A DNA stretch of 64,000 bases, taken from positions 5,079,001 to 5,143,000 of the forward strand of contig NZ_CP041191.1 of assembly GCF_006517275.1 (NCBI RefSeq), read 5' to 3'. A model generated the notes under the pieces. The model worked only from the letters and a program-made list of their open reading frames with translations, ran no database searches and had not been told where the DNA came from. The stretch is from Labrenzia sp. PHM005. GTDB taxonomy: Bacteria; Pseudomonadota; Alphaproteobacteria; Rhizobiales; Stappiaceae. This document shows, piece after piece, positions 35,545 through 45,043 of this stretch. Made by a program: the position numbers and the translations under genes. The stretch's first letter is position 1. Each line of letters opens with the position of its first letter.

Positions 35545-36408
35545 ATGACACGTATAATGCTCAAAACAGCTGCAGTGGGCCTGCTCGCGACAATGCTCGG
35601 AAGCACCGCGCTGGCCGCAGATCTTCCGGTTGAACAAACACCCGTTTATGAACCAATCCAAAACGCCTCTCCTTGGACGTTCGAGTTGGGCGGTTATGGC
35701 TTTATTCCTCTATCCGTCGAAGGGACATCGACAGTTGATGGCGGTGCGGTTGATCTTGATCTGGGGCCAGATGAGATTTTCGATCTTCTCCAGTTCGCTA
35801 TTTCAGGCCGTGGGGAAGCGTGGCGTCAACGAGATGTGAATGACGGCAGTGCCTTTGGTTTTGTGCTTGATGCGCAATATGTAAACCTCGGCTTGTCCAA
35901 CCAAAACATCGGCCCTGCAAGTGGCGGAACGGTAAAGGCAGATATTCGACAAGGCATCATCGACACGATGATCGGGTACCGGTTTGCGTCGCTATCGACG
36001 GGGGGCAATCCCAATCAACGTGTTGAATTCGACGTCACAGCTGGAGCAAGATACAATTATCTGAGGCAAAAAATTCAGGTTAGTCCCGGTCTGCCTCCTC
36101 CGTTCACAGCCAACCTTGGAGAAGACAAACACTGGGTTTCGCCTGTGGTTGGGGCTCGAGCTAATTTCGTCTTCAATGACCGGTGGAACTTCGTATTGCG
36201 CGGTGACATGTCCGGATTCGGAGTTTCCGGCGAAAACCTCTCCTGGTCGCTCAATGGCATTGCCGGTTACCGGTTTACTGACAAGGCCACAATGCGGTTC
36301 GGCTACCGGCTTTATGATATCGACTATTCGAGCGGCTCCGGCAGCAATGAGTTTGGCTATGATGTCACGCAGCATGGGCCATACGTCGGTTTGAGTTATC
36401 GCTGGTGA
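35545..36408 (+). CDS. outer-membrane beta-barrel protein
   Basis: 287 residues; start at 35545 follows GGGAG. Signal peptide about 1-25 (ending TALAAD). The rest alternates polar and hydrophobic residues in short strands and ends with an aromatic C-terminal residue (GPYVGLSYRW), typical of barrels inserted by BAM. No known porin signature. It closes the four-gene sulfatase-DUF3302-HlyD operon and may be the outer-membrane partner. Confidence 0.78.
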   Translation: MTRIMLKTAAVGLLATMLGSTALAADLPVEQTPVYEPIQNASPWTFELGGYGFIPLSVEGTSTVDGGAVDLDLGPDEIFDLLQFAISGRGEAWRQRDVNDGSAFGFVLDAQYVNLGLSNQNIGPASGGTVKADIRQGIIDTMIGYRFASLSTGGNPNQRVEFDVTAGARYNYLRQKIQVSPGLPPPFTANLGEDKHWVSPVVGARANFVFNDRWNFVLRGDMSGFGVSGENLSWSLNGIAGYRFTDKATMRFGYRLYDIDYSSGSGSNEFGYDVTQHGPYVGLSYRW

Positions 36409-36516
36409 ACAGGACTTAAGCGACCAGGATTCAGTGCCGATGCTGTTTTTCTGTGTCGGTCTACAGGCCAGTTTTGAGCCAAATACCGGATCGGTGTTGG
36501 AGGCTGCCGACCGACT

Positions 36517-36843
36517 TCAAGTCGGCATAGGGGTAGCGCCAGTCTCCATGCGTGCAAGTTTGCCGTTTTTCAAAAGCATAACCACGATGACGGATTCAGC
36601 AGAACCATTGGGAAAATGGATGAACTGGTGGGACACCAGAATGTCATCGTTTTCATAGACGATTCGGTAGTCGCGCCGTTCCGGTCGAGGTCCATCTTTG
36701 GTCCAGATTCCAATAATGTCTTCTTTTGATAGGGCGTTGCCGGATAAGTGACGAACAAATTCGAAGTCGTCATCGATTATGTCGTTGAAGGCATTCGCGT
36801 CTCTGTTGTCGAATGCCGCTTGCCATTTTTCAGAAAACTTCAT
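36517..36843 (-). CDS. small NTF2/SnoaL-like protein
   Basis: 108 residues. The alternating fold around WQAAFDNRDANAFNDIIDDDFEFVRH and the final strands (ESVIVVMLLKNGKLARME) fit the NTF2-like cone fold. Function unknown. Lone gene between convergent and divergent neighbours. Confidence 0.6.
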   Translation of the reverse strand: MKFSEKWQAAFDNRDANAFNDIIDDDFEFVRHLSGNALSKEDIIGIWTKDGPRPERRDYRIVYENDDILVSHQFIHFPNGSAESVIVVMLLKNGKLARMETGATPMPT

Positions 36844-36977
36844 TTTGGTTTTTCAATTTGCAGCTGTCCTTGCAATCGAGGAATTGCCTGTTCCCAATTC
36901 AGTGAAACTGGATATCAGAATTCTGTATCGGCGATCTCACACGGAAGTAGAAGTCCGCGAGACCACTTAGTTCCCCA

Positions 36978-37502
36978 CTACTTGTTTTGTGTTGCAGCCT
37001 TGGACAACCACATGCTGGCAGCAAGGAACAATATGGAACCAGGAATTGCCCAGAGTTTGAAGTCCAGATCTTCGATCTCCAACCAGGCAACGCGTACAAA
37101 ATACACAGCCAAGACAACGATCACGACTTGCATAAGTGATGTTTTGAGCGCCCCAATGCTCGTGGGAATCAATACTTCCGGCACATGATCTTTCTCGGTT
37201 TGAGGCGAAAGAACAACCAAGAACAGGATCCCGTTTCCGAAGGTGAAAAGGGCGAACGCAATCAAGAATGCATCGAGCGATTCCAACGCGCGAACGATGA
37301 ACAAGTCAGACGGCCCCGCCGCTTCGATAACATTGGCAGGCATCGCACGTGTGAAATAGTCCCATATACCACGGAACATTTTCTCAGCGCCAATGAAGGT
37401 GAGCGCAATTGCTCCAACGAACGAAGTCAGAACCATCACTAGGGACACATACCGTGTGCCGCGCGAGACAACTTCAAGCAAGAGGGCCTCCAACCTTCGC
37501 AT
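36978..37502 (-). CDS. UPF0114 / YqhA-type membrane protein
   Basis: 174 residues with four probable membrane helices. The layout (SLVMVLTSFVGAIALTFIGAEK, then FLIAFALFTFGNGILFLVVL and two C-terminal helices) and the SLMQVVIVVLAVYFV segment match the YqhA family, whose function is unknown. Inner-membrane localisation. Confidence 0.7.
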   Translation of the reverse strand: MRRLEALLLEVVSRGTRYVSLVMVLTSFVGAIALTFIGAEKMFRGIWDYFTRAMPANVIEAAGPSDLFIVRALESLDAFLIAFALFTFGNGILFLVVLSPQTEKDHVPEVLIPTSIGALKTSLMQVVIVVLAVYFVRVAWLEIEDLDFKLWAIPGSILFLAASMWLSKAATQNK

Positions 37503-37718
37503 TCACCACGAAATCCAATCGATATGGGAACAGCTCCTGATCACTTTGTCCATTGCGGTTCGGCAAAAGCACAGGCTTGAAACGCCCCGTGCCAGCCTTC
37601 AGGACTTTTTCACAGGACGTTATCGACCCAGGACATCTGTTGGCCAGCGTTTCAAATGGAAAGCAATTAGATCGAAGTGTCGCAGATCCCGTCAATCTTA
37701 CCGCTACAACGAAGCGCC

Positions 37719-38420
37719 TTAGACGGGGATCAAGGGCATGCCAAAGAACCAGCCGACACCGTCAATTACCAAAATCACGCCAAAGGCAAGCATAAGACCG
37801 ACAATAACCCGCTGACCCCATCGATCGAAAAAGCCGCGGATTAGATCCAAAAGAGGCCGACTGCGCTCACCAAACAACAGGCTCACGGCTACAATAACGA
37901 CAAGCGGCGAAATGAATACGATGTTGTAGGCAAACAAGACCATGACAGTTTGCGCAGTCGCCAAATCACTTCTGAGAACAAGGTCGATTGCGGCAAGGTA
38001 AGGTACAGCACCCGGTAATCCGACTATCGTCATGCCAGCCCCTGTAAAAAGCGCCTGGCTTGCCGTCATCGAGGCAGGGGCCGTCTTTTCATCTTGCTTT
38101 TCAGGCGTTTTGGTCATTCGAAGACCGAACATGACCAATAAGACACCGACCAGGATTTGAAACATGAGCTCCGCGGTGTTCGGCGCTTGCCAGACCTTAA
38201 TGGCGTAGTCGTTGATCGCCTCAAACACACTTTGCAAGCCGAACATGACCAAAAGTCCGCAGGCCAGATAAGTAAGAAAAACACCCGCTAATAGGGCCGC
38301 GCTTCGAAAAAGAGGGCTTGGGCCTCCAAGCAGGACAATCAAGACCACAATGCAAAGGGGAACAATCGAGGTACTGTCTAACAAAGCAATAGGTGTCAGC
38401 ACCAGAAGCAGTTCAGCCAT
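37719..38420 (-). CDS. GAP/Sap-type (sulfolipid-addressing-like) membrane protein
   Basis: 233 residues, six probable helices. Start has AGGAG upstream. The pattern ALLDSTSIVPLCIVVLIVLLGG, ALLAGVFLTYLACGLLVMFG and PGAVPYLAAIDLVLRS fits the GAP family, relatives of LysE/cadmium-type exporters. Possible small-molecule exporter. Confidence 0.6.
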   Translation of the reverse strand: MAELLLVLTPIALLDSTSIVPLCIVVLIVLLGGPSPLFRSAALLAGVFLTYLACGLLVMFGLQSVFEAINDYAIKVWQAPNTAELMFQILVGVLLVMFGLRMTKTPEKQDEKTAPASMTASQALFTGAGMTIVGLPGAVPYLAAIDLVLRSDLATAQTVMVLFAYNIVFISPLVVIVAVSLLFGERSRPLLDLIRGFFDRWGQRVIVGLMLAFGVILVIDGVGWFFGMPLIPV

Positions 38421-38760
38421 TGCAGTCTCCTGAATTCAGCGCACCTAAAAGGTCACTATGACCCTGCGACCAGGATCTGTTTCAATGCCTATCTTTACAC
38501 CTATCGCGTTCCATAGATAACAATCCTTTGAAGGGATTAGAAATGTCTGCTTTGCAGGCCATACAGCCAAGAGCTGCCTTGCCGTTTTCGGCCCCAAAGC
38601 TGCAGTGAGGCGATCCCTGGATGAGTGGCCGCTATGCGTCCTCATTTCGGTCGTTCAGGTCTTCAGCGTCAATATCCAAACCCGGACATTCGCTACAGCC
38701 AGAGCTCACGAAAAATAGCCCCCACACGGGAGACTAATAATGTCGGCGATATATATAAAA
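38421..38760. other. 340-bp gap, no gene seen
   Basis: Short overlapping frames only; none has a Shine-Dalgarno or recognisable motif. A TATATATA tract at 38748 is the only notable composition. Confidence 0.35.
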
Positions 38761-39129
38761 CTATCGGCCATAGGCGAAACGAGGTGTCCAGCTTTTCCCC
38801 AGCTCTGCGTCCTCGTCCTCTTCATCAAAGGGATCCTCAGGAAGCAACTCGCTGGACAGCACGGTTAATGTGTAACCGTATTTACCAAGGCCGATAATCT
38901 CTACATCGAGTTTGATCTTGCGCGGTCCATCAAACCAGATGGCGAGATCGGTCTCGTCAACGCTGCGCCTAGCACCGAGAACATTCGCCGGATCGGCGTT
39001 AAAGCGGCGCGTCGCCCCTTCTGGTAGTGGCGAGCCCTTTTTCAGGAACGCCAACTTGCCCAGGCTCTTGAATGCATCAGAGGTGAAGGCATAGGCGACT
39101 TCATCGCCGATGCTGACAATGATGGCCAT
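38761..39129 (-). CDS. hypothetical protein
   Basis: 122 residues from the ATG at 39129. An upstream frame to 39360 is open but rich in Arg/Ser and looks non-coding. The C-terminal half has a hydrophobic strand pattern and an acidic tail (EEDEDAEL) before SWTPRFAYGR. No domain recognised. Weak Shine-Dalgarno, so the start is uncertain. Confidence 0.45.
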   Translation of the reverse strand: MAIIVSIGDEVAYAFTSDAFKSLGKLAFLKKGSPLPEGATRRFNADPANVLGARRSVDETDLAIWFDGPRKIKLDVEIIGLGKYGYTLTVLSSELLPEDPFDEEDEDAELGKSWTPRFAYGR

Positions 39130-39438
39130 CGCATACCCTGTTCGCAGACCAAGCCATTTCAATTCCCGACAGCTTTGTTGAGTGTGGCTCGATACTGCTG
39201 ATGCGGGAGCTTCTCGCCAAGAGCGATCTTCTCGGCTGCATCTCCGGCCAGCAAGCCTGACGGGAAGTGGAAAATGGTACGCTGGTCGAGTTGGAGGCCG
39301 GGATTGCTTGGCCCGGACGCAATATCGGCGTGACTTAACGCAGCGGGTGGGTGCCGACACAGGCGCAGGGACTGTTGCTCGATTATCTGCGTAAAATTGC
39401 TCTCATTTTTACAGCATAATAGCTCCTGCTTATTCGGT
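39130..39438. other. 309-bp gap with an open minus-strand frame
   Basis: A minus-strand frame 39159-39524 reads a plausible, repeat-free protein end (for example GLLAGDAAEKIALGEKLP) but has no start of its own and runs into the AraC gene. It may be a decayed gene. Not annotated as coding. Confidence 0.3.
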
Positions 39439-40311
39439 TCACGGCCAGGAAGCAAAGCTGTTCGATTCTTGGTTCTTTTGGCGCCGGGCCCGGTTGCGGT
39501 ACTTGCCCGGATTGATGTCAGCATATCGAGTAAAAAAGCGGTTGAAATACGCAGGGTCGGAAAAACCGAGGCGAAACGCTATCTGAGCGACCTGAAGCGC
39601 GGATACCTCCAGTAATTCCCTTGCTTCACGCATGAGTTCCCGGTGCATATAGGCACGTGGCGACAGACCTGTAGCCTTTCGAACCTCTGCGGCCAATTTG
39701 TCCCGCGTTACGCCGATTTTGTCTGCATAACTCCCGATCGTCATGTGCTCAGTCCGGTGCCGGCGTTCGAGCGCGATGAACCTATCGACAACGGACCGGG
39801 GGATTGGCCGGGCGGTACTATCCCTGTGCAAATGTCGCCAAACATGGACAAAAAGCAGTGAGCAAATGTTGGACAGCATTTGCTCAGAACCGGGTTTCGT
39901 TTCGTAGACTTCCTCTTTCATTGTGAGGAGATAGGACACTGCCAGTTTCATCATGTTTGGATCGGAGCTGGTCTGCGAAAATGGATATCGCAGGTAGATC
40001 GGCAGATCCTCACCAGGTGCGCCGTCTGGCATGGTTCGTATCAAGACGTCAGGTGGAATGGCAGCAACAATTGCGCGGGTGGAGGCGTCGAAGACGGCGT
40101 TCACATTGGCTTCCTCAGGGATCCACGCAATTTGTCCGCCTTCCAATTCGAGGTTCAGTCTTGTGCTTCTGAGACTACAGTTTCCGCGGGCAAGTGCGAT
40201 TAACCAATGACGACCCTGATGCTGGTTGAACGTTGTGGCTGCAAGCCGACTTTCAATGTCATGGATCTGAATAGAGAGTAGGGACGATGCACTGCCGAGC
40301 GTTTTTCTCAT
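39439..40311 (-). CDS. AraC-family transcriptional regulator
   Basis: 290 residues. The start at 40311 is chosen because AGGAGG lies about 9 bp upstream; a longer frame to 40353 would overlap the control region. N-terminal AraC-binding-like domain (about 20-190), then a C-terminal double helix-turn-helix (about 200-285), with the family line LLEVSALQVAQIAFRLGFSD and YFNRFFTRYADINPGKYRNR. It is divergent from the Liv operon and most likely controls it. Confidence 0.87.
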   Translation of the reverse strand: MRKTLGSASSLLSIQIHDIESRLAATTFNQHQGRHWLIALARGNCSLRSTRLNLELEGGQIAWIPEEANVNAVFDASTRAIVAAIPPDVLIRTMPDGAPGEDLPIYLRYPFSQTSSDPNMMKLAVSYLLTMKEEVYETKPGSEQMLSNICSLLFVHVWRHLHRDSTARPIPRSVVDRFIALERRHRTEHMTIGSYADKIGVTRDKLAAEVRKATGLSPRAYMHRELMREARELLEVSALQVAQIAFRLGFSDPAYFNRFFTRYADINPGKYRNRARRQKNQESNSFASWP

Positions 40312-40333
40312 ACCAGAAACCTCCTCTATTTCT

Positions 40334-40362
40334 CTTACAAGTGCAATTAACATCCGTACAAG
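40334..40362. promoter_or_regulatory. direct repeat TACAAGTG, two copies 21 bp apart
   Basis: Copies at 40334-40341 and 40355-40362, start-to-start 21 bp, that is two helical turns, in the araC-Liv divergent region. This spacing is typical of AraC-family operators. Confidence 0.5.
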
Positions 40363-40467
40363 TGTATTTTTTTCGGGTTTTGTTCGCTCATGATTGAGAT
40401 GCAGCCGAACGATGAGCTCGAAAAAGGAGCTGGATGAAAGGCTGTTTCAGTTCTGGGAGGACATGAA

Positions 40468-41688
40468 ATGCTGAAATTCACCCGAAGACATATGCTTACG
40501 GGCCTTTTGGCTGCGACCACCGCTTTCGGTTTCGCAGCGGTGCCGGGGTTCGCAGATGACCGAAATTCCGTCAAGATCGGATATGCCGTTTCCAAATCCG
40601 GTGCCAATGCGACCGGAGCTGGGATCACAACCATTCCCAACTATAAGCTCTGGATAAAAGGCGTGAATGCCTCAGGCGGTTTAGAGCTTCCGGACGGAAC
40701 ACGCCTGCTGATTGAAGTTGTTGAATATGATGACCGAAGTCAGACCGAGGAAGTTGTCCGCGCGATCCAGCGTTTGGCAACCAAGGACAAGGTTGATCTC
40801 ATTCTTCCGCCCTGGGGTACCGGTTTCAACCTGGCAATCGCGCCATTGATGGACAAATTCGATTATCCGCATCTGGCTGTTACAGCTGTGACAGACAAGG
40901 CACCCGAATTTGCCAAGCGTTGGGATAAAAGTTTCTGGTTTCTGGGAGGTGGATCCGACTACGCGGAAGCGCTTGCCGATGTTTTGGGGGCTTCCCGGGA
41001 CGCCGGGAAAATCAACAATAAAGTTGCCATGATTTCGGTAGCTGACGGGTTCGGTATCGATCTCGTGAATGCCGCACGTCCGGCTCTTGAAGAAAAGGGC
41101 TTTGAGCTGGCCTATGACGTGTCATATCCGCTCGGGACTTCGGATTTTGCGGCCATTGTAAACGATGCCCAAAGCAGCGGCGCTGACAGCTTTGTCGCCT
41201 TTTCCTATCCTCCGGGCACCTTTGGCGTGACCAAACAGGCTCAGGTTGCCGGTTATAACCCGAAAGTTTTTTATACCGGTGTTGGTGGAGCTTTTCCTGT
41301 CTTCAAGAAGATTTCAGGCGGACAGCAGGAAGGTGTAATGGGGATTGGTGGCGTCCAGTCAGGCAGCGAAGCCATCCAGGAGTATTTTGCCAATCACACG
41401 GATGTAATCGGCAATCCGCCGGACAGTTGGGCCAGCGCGGTCACCTATACCAGTTTGCAAATACTGCAGGAAGCTATCCGCAGGGTTGGGCTTGATCGCG
41501 AGGCAATCGCCGAAGAGATCGCATCTGGTGAGTTCGAAACGATCATGGGCAAAGTTTCTCTTGAGAACAACCAGCTGCGCTCACTGTGGTGGGCAGGGCA
41601 ATGGCAAGGCGCCACTTTTGCCGCAATAGCACCGGCTGATAGCAACGGAGCAGTGGCTCCTGTCATTCCAAAACCGGCCTGGAGATAA
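40468..41688 (+). CDS. Liv-type ABC substrate-binding protein (Peripla_BP_6)
   Basis: 406 residues. Signal segment with twin Arg (FTRRHMLTGLLAATTAF), mature protein from about Asp31. Type-1 periplasmic binding fold with SVKIGYAVSKSGANA, TGVGGAFPVF and VQSGSEAIQEYF. First gene of a six-gene operon with two permeases, two ATPases and an aldehyde dehydrogenase. Ligand may be a branched-chain amino acid or an aromatic acid; the dehydrogenase points to aromatics, but that is inference. Confidence 0.88.
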   Translation: MLKFTRRHMLTGLLAATTAFGFAAVPGFADDRNSVKIGYAVSKSGANATGAGITTIPNYKLWIKGVNASGGLELPDGTRLLIEVVEYDDRSQTEEVVRAIQRLATKDKVDLILPPWGTGFNLAIAPLMDKFDYPHLAVTAVTDKAPEFAKRWDKSFWFLGGGSDYAEALADVLGASRDAGKINNKVAMISVADGFGIDLVNAARPALEEKGFELAYDVSYPLGTSDFAAIVNDAQSSGADSFVAFSYPPGTFGVTKQAQVAGYNPKVFYTGVGGAFPVFKKISGGQQEGVMGIGGVQSGSEAIQEYFANHTDVIGNPPDSWASAVTYTSLQILQEAIRRVGLDREAIAEEIASGEFETIMGKVSLENNQLRSLWWAGQWQGATFAAIAPADSNGAVAPVIPKPAWR

Positions 41689-41696
41689 CTAAGACT

Positions 41697-41721
41697 ACCG
41701 GCTTCCTATGTGGAAGCCGGT
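41697..41721 (+). other. intercistronic hairpin after the binding-protein gene
   Basis: ACCGGCTTCC-TATGT-GGAAGCCGGT, a perfect 10-bp stem with a 5-nt loop, 8 bp after the stop. It lies between the binding-protein and permease genes, with no T-run. Likely mRNA protection. Confidence 0.65.
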
Positions 41722-41770
41722 ATTTGCTCACTGATCGCCCTAGCCGCGGTCTGACACTTGGGTGTTCCCA

Positions 41771-42643
41771 ATGCTTGTATCTAACTTGTTGTTCGGCCTT
41801 GTTCTGGGCGGAACATATGCCTTGGTGGCTCTCGGGCTCTCAATGCAATACGGAATTTCAAGAATCATGAACCTTGCCCATGGCGAATTCATGATAGCTG
41901 CAGCCTTCTGCGCCTATATCCTGTTTGACTATGCAAACCTGTCGCCTCTCGTGACCTTGTTTATTGCACCTGTTATCGGCTTTGGCGTTTCCTGGCTGAT
42001 CTACACGGTGATGATGCATCCGCTGGTCAAACGGGCAGCCAGTCGAGGCCAGCTCGAAGCCGATAGCATCCTGGCGACCTTCGGTTTGCTGTTCGTCTTG
42101 CAGGGCGTCATGCTTGTTGTATTCGGCAGCGACTTCACCAGCTATTCCTATCTCAATACACCCGTCAATATCTTTGGTGTAATCATCGCTGCAAGCCGGG
42201 TGATTGCGCTCGTATTGTCGCTCACACTGGGCGGCGGGCTCTATTTCCTCATCACACATACCCGCTGGGGTGCAACGCTGAGGGCAGTTGCCTTTTCGCC
42301 GGAATCTGCTCCGCTTGTTGGCATCGAGGTCGATAAGGTGGCTCGCACGGCATTCGCCATTGGCGGTGCCTTGGCAGCCTCGGGCGGTGTTCTTGTCTCG
42401 ATGTTCGTGACTTTCTCGGCTGCCGGCGGTGTCGTCTTCACCATGAAGGCCCTGATCATCGTGATCATGGGCGGGGTCGGTAATTTGATGGGCGCGCTTG
42501 TTGCCGGATTGACTCTAGGGGTGATCGAGACGTTTGTCACCTCCTACGTTGATCCGGGGCTGTCTCTGGCATCGACCTATCTTCTCTTCATCATCGTGTT
42601 GCTGTGGCGGCCCCAGGGGTTGTTCGGCTCGGCCCGGAGCTGA
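41771..42643 (+). CDS. Liv-type ABC permease (LivH)
   Basis: 290 residues from the ATG at 41771; a GTG at 41762 is in frame. Membrane helices throughout, LivH-like opening (NLLFGLVLGGTYALVALGLS), and ATPase-contact segment around GATLRAVAFSPESAPLVGI. Followed 3 bp later by livM-like. Confidence 0.87.
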   Translation: MLVSNLLFGLVLGGTYALVALGLSMQYGISRIMNLAHGEFMIAAAFCAYILFDYANLSPLVTLFIAPVIGFGVSWLIYTVMMHPLVKRAASRGQLEADSILATFGLLFVLQGVMLVVFGSDFTSYSYLNTPVNIFGVIIAASRVIALVLSLTLGGGLYFLITHTRWGATLRAVAFSPESAPLVGIEVDKVARTAFAIGGALAASGGVLVSMFVTFSAAGGVVFTMKALIIVIMGGVGNLMGALVAGLTLGVIETFVTSYVDPGLSLASTYLLFIIVLLWRPQGLFGSARS

Positions 42644-42646
42644 GAA

Positions 42647-43576
42647 ATGACACACGCATATCTTTCTGTCGCCGGAATTTCGGCCGGCCTTGCCGTCTTG
42701 ATTATGGCTCCAAGTTTTCTTGGCGAATACGAGCTGGGCTTCATGGTCAGCTTGATGAGCTACGTGACCCTTGCGACCGCCTGGGCAATGTTCTCCGGAC
42801 CGACGCGTTACATCTCACTGGCGACCGTCGCGTTCTTCGGAATCGGTGCTTACACGGTTGCCGTCTTGAATGAGGCACTGCCTTACCCAATCGTTCTTGT
42901 TGTCGCCGTATGTCTAGGCGCACTGCTTGCGACCTTCGTCGGTTTCGCAACGCTGCGCTTGGCCGGGATCTATTTTGTGATCTTTTCCTTTGGCCTTGCT
43001 GAACTGGTTCGCCAGCTCATCACATGGTTCGAAGTGAATATCACCGGTACACTTGGGCGCTACATCTTCCTGCCCTTCGAGACACAGCATATTTACTGGC
43101 AACTCCTGGCTTTGGCAGTGGTGACAATCGGGCTTGGTTTTTGGATCCGCCGCACGCGTCTGGGGCTGGCGTTGAAGGTTATTGGCGATGACGAAGTGGT
43201 CGCTGCACATAGCGGTATCGCATTGGCAAGAACCAAGGTGATGCTGTTTGTCCTCAGTGCTTCCCTGATGACCCTTGCAGGAGCAATCCAATCGCCGCGC
43301 TGGGTCTATATCGAACCGACCATCGTGTTTAATCCGACAATATCCTTTCTAACCGTGATCATGGCTCTCCTTGGAGGGGCTACACGGCTCTGGGGTCCCA
43401 CATTGGGGGTCATTCCGTTGCTGATCATCTTCGAATGGCTATCGGCTAGTTTCCCGGATCATTTCTCCATCGTTCTTGGTGTCCTGTTCATTGTGATTGT
43501 CTTTGCGCTGCCCAAGGGAGTGCTCAGCGCCCTCGAAGAAAGGATTGCCAAGTTGAGAAAGGAGCGTGTGACATGA
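42647..43576 (+). CDS. Liv-type ABC permease (LivM)
   Basis: 309 residues, many helices, with the LivM line MFSGPTRYISLATVAFFGIGAYT and the ATPase-contact loop RRTRLGLALKVIGDDEVVAAHSG (near residues 165-195). It overlaps the ATPase gene at the ATG/TGA junction at 43573. Confidence 0.88.
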   Translation: MTHAYLSVAGISAGLAVLIMAPSFLGEYELGFMVSLMSYVTLATAWAMFSGPTRYISLATVAFFGIGAYTVAVLNEALPYPIVLVVAVCLGALLATFVGFATLRLAGIYFVIFSFGLAELVRQLITWFEVNITGTLGRYIFLPFETQHIYWQLLALAVVTIGLGFWIRRTRLGLALKVIGDDEVVAAHSGIALARTKVMLFVLSASLMTLAGAIQSPRWVYIEPTIVFNPTISFLTVIMALLGGATRLWGPTLGVIPLLIIFEWLSASFPDHFSIVLGVLFIVIVFALPKGVLSALEERIAKLRKERVT

Positions 43577-44304
43577 CACCGCTTTTGAAGCTGAGGGATG
43601 TAACCAAACGGTTTGACGGGCTGGTTGCGGTCAATCAAATGGGATTTGACATCGAAAAAGGTGAGGTGGTTGGGCTCCTGGGGCCAAACGGTTCCGGCAA
43701 GACCACGCTTATCAACCTGATCTCAGGTGCACTTGCGCCTACTCTGGGATCGATCCGTATCAACGGTAGAGATATTGCGGGGAAAAGGCCGGATGTAATC
43801 GCAAGAGCTGGAATTGCCCGCACGTTTCAGCTTGTCCGCATCCTGCCAAGCATGAGCGTACTTGAAAATGCGAGGGTACCGGCGGCTTTCGGGGTCAAGT
43901 CCCACTGGGGCAGCGACATCGACAGGATCGCGATGGACTGCCTGAATTTGGTCGGTTTGGTGGATATGGCCGATGCCATGCCAGGTGAACTCACTTACAT
44001 CGATCAGAAACGGTTGGAATTGGCCCGGGCACTTGCCGCCGAACCAGAGGTGTTACTGCTCGATGAGTGGTTGGCGGGGCTCAATCCGACGGAACTTCAG
44101 ACCGGCATCGCCCTCATAAAAACGCTGCAATCGACGGGCCTGACCATCCTACTTGTTGAACACATCATGGAAGCTGTCCGGGCGCTGTGTCCACGTTGCG
44201 TGGTGATGAACGCGGGCGCGCTGATCGCCGATGGTTCAACCGAAGAAGTCCTGGCCAACCCAAGTGTGATCTCAGCATATCTGGGGGAGGGGCATGATGC
44301 TTGA
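43573..44304 (+). CDS. Liv-type ABC ATPase (LivG)
   Basis: 243 residues. Walker A GPNGSGKTT, Walker B VLLLDEWLAGL, switch His in LVEHIME. The signature region reads ELTYIDQKRLELARAL rather than LSGGQ/LSYGQQRR: the two Gly-like positions are TYID. That is unusual, although LivG proteins do vary here. Start overlaps LivM. Confidence 0.87.
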   Translation: MTPLLKLRDVTKRFDGLVAVNQMGFDIEKGEVVGLLGPNGSGKTTLINLISGALAPTLGSIRINGRDIAGKRPDVIARAGIARTFQLVRILPSMSVLENARVPAAFGVKSHWGSDIDRIAMDCLNLVGLVDMADAMPGELTYIDQKRLELARALAAEPEVLLLDEWLAGLNPTELQTGIALIKTLQSTGLTILLVEHIMEAVRALCPRCVVMNAGALIADGSTEEVLANPSVISAYLGEGHDA

Positions 44305-45043
44305 CATCAAGAGCTTGAGCGTTCGTTACGGTGCGCATTCCGCCTTGAATAAGGCATCCGTTACGGTAGGCATGGGTGAGACCGTCGCAATTCTCGGTGC
44401 CAACGGTGCCGGTAAATCGTCTCTTTTAAAAGCCATCGCTGGGTTGCTGGCTCCGGTGCCTGGCAGTTCCATCAAGTTGAACGATGAGGAATTGGTTGGG
44501 CTTCCAGCTCATGAAATTGTTGAACGTGGGATCGTAACCGTGCCGGAGGGGCGTGGGGTATTTGGCGCGATGAGCGTTGAAGAGAACCTGTTGCTTGGTG
44601 GGCATCCTTTGCGTGCAAGGAACGGTGAACAGGCCAGAAAATCTGAGGTCTATGACTTGTTCCCGCGTTTGGCCGAACGCCGGCACCAGCTTGTACAAAC
44701 CATGTCAGGCGGGGAACAGCAGATGGTCGCCATTGGCAGGGCGCTCATGTCTCGGCCTGACGTCGTTCTTCTTGATGAACCAAGCCTCGGACTTGCCCCG
44801 ATCGTCATCGGTCATGTGTTTGAAACACTTCAAGGAGTTAAGGCCTCAGGCCTGACGATTGTTATCGTCGAGCAGAATGTAAAAGCCAGTTTGAGGCTCG
44901 CAGACCGCGGTTACCTGATTGAAGCGGGAAGAATTGTTGGAAGCGGAACCGCGAAGGAACTCAGATCCGACGATGCAGTTCAACGCGCGTTCCTGGGCGG
45001 AACAGCTGCGACATTGTCATCAAGTACAGAGGATAAACAATGA
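44294..45043 (+). CDS. Liv-type ABC ATPase (LivF)
   Basis: 249 residues. Walker A GANGAGKSS, signature MSGGEQQMVAIGRAL, Walker B VVLLDEPSLGLAP. It overlaps LivG by 11 bp. Pairs with LivG on the LivHM channel. Confidence 0.9.
   Translation: MMLDIKSLSVRYGAHSALNKASVTVGMGETVAILGANGAGKSSLLKAIAGLLAPVPGSSIKLNDEELVGLPAHEIVERGIVTVPEGRGVFGAMSVEENLLLGGHPLRARNGEQARKSEVYDLFPRLAERRHQLVQTMSGGEQQMVAIGRALMSRPDVVLLDEPSLGLAPIVIGHVFETLQGVKASGLTIVIVEQNVKASLRLADRGYLIEAGRIVGSGTAKELRSDDAVQRAFLGGTAATLSSSTEDKQ

Noticed and set aside
39159..39524. 121-residue minus-strand frame near the AraC gene
   Set aside because: No own start or Shine-Dalgarno and it overlaps the AraC C-terminus; possibly a decayed gene but not supported.
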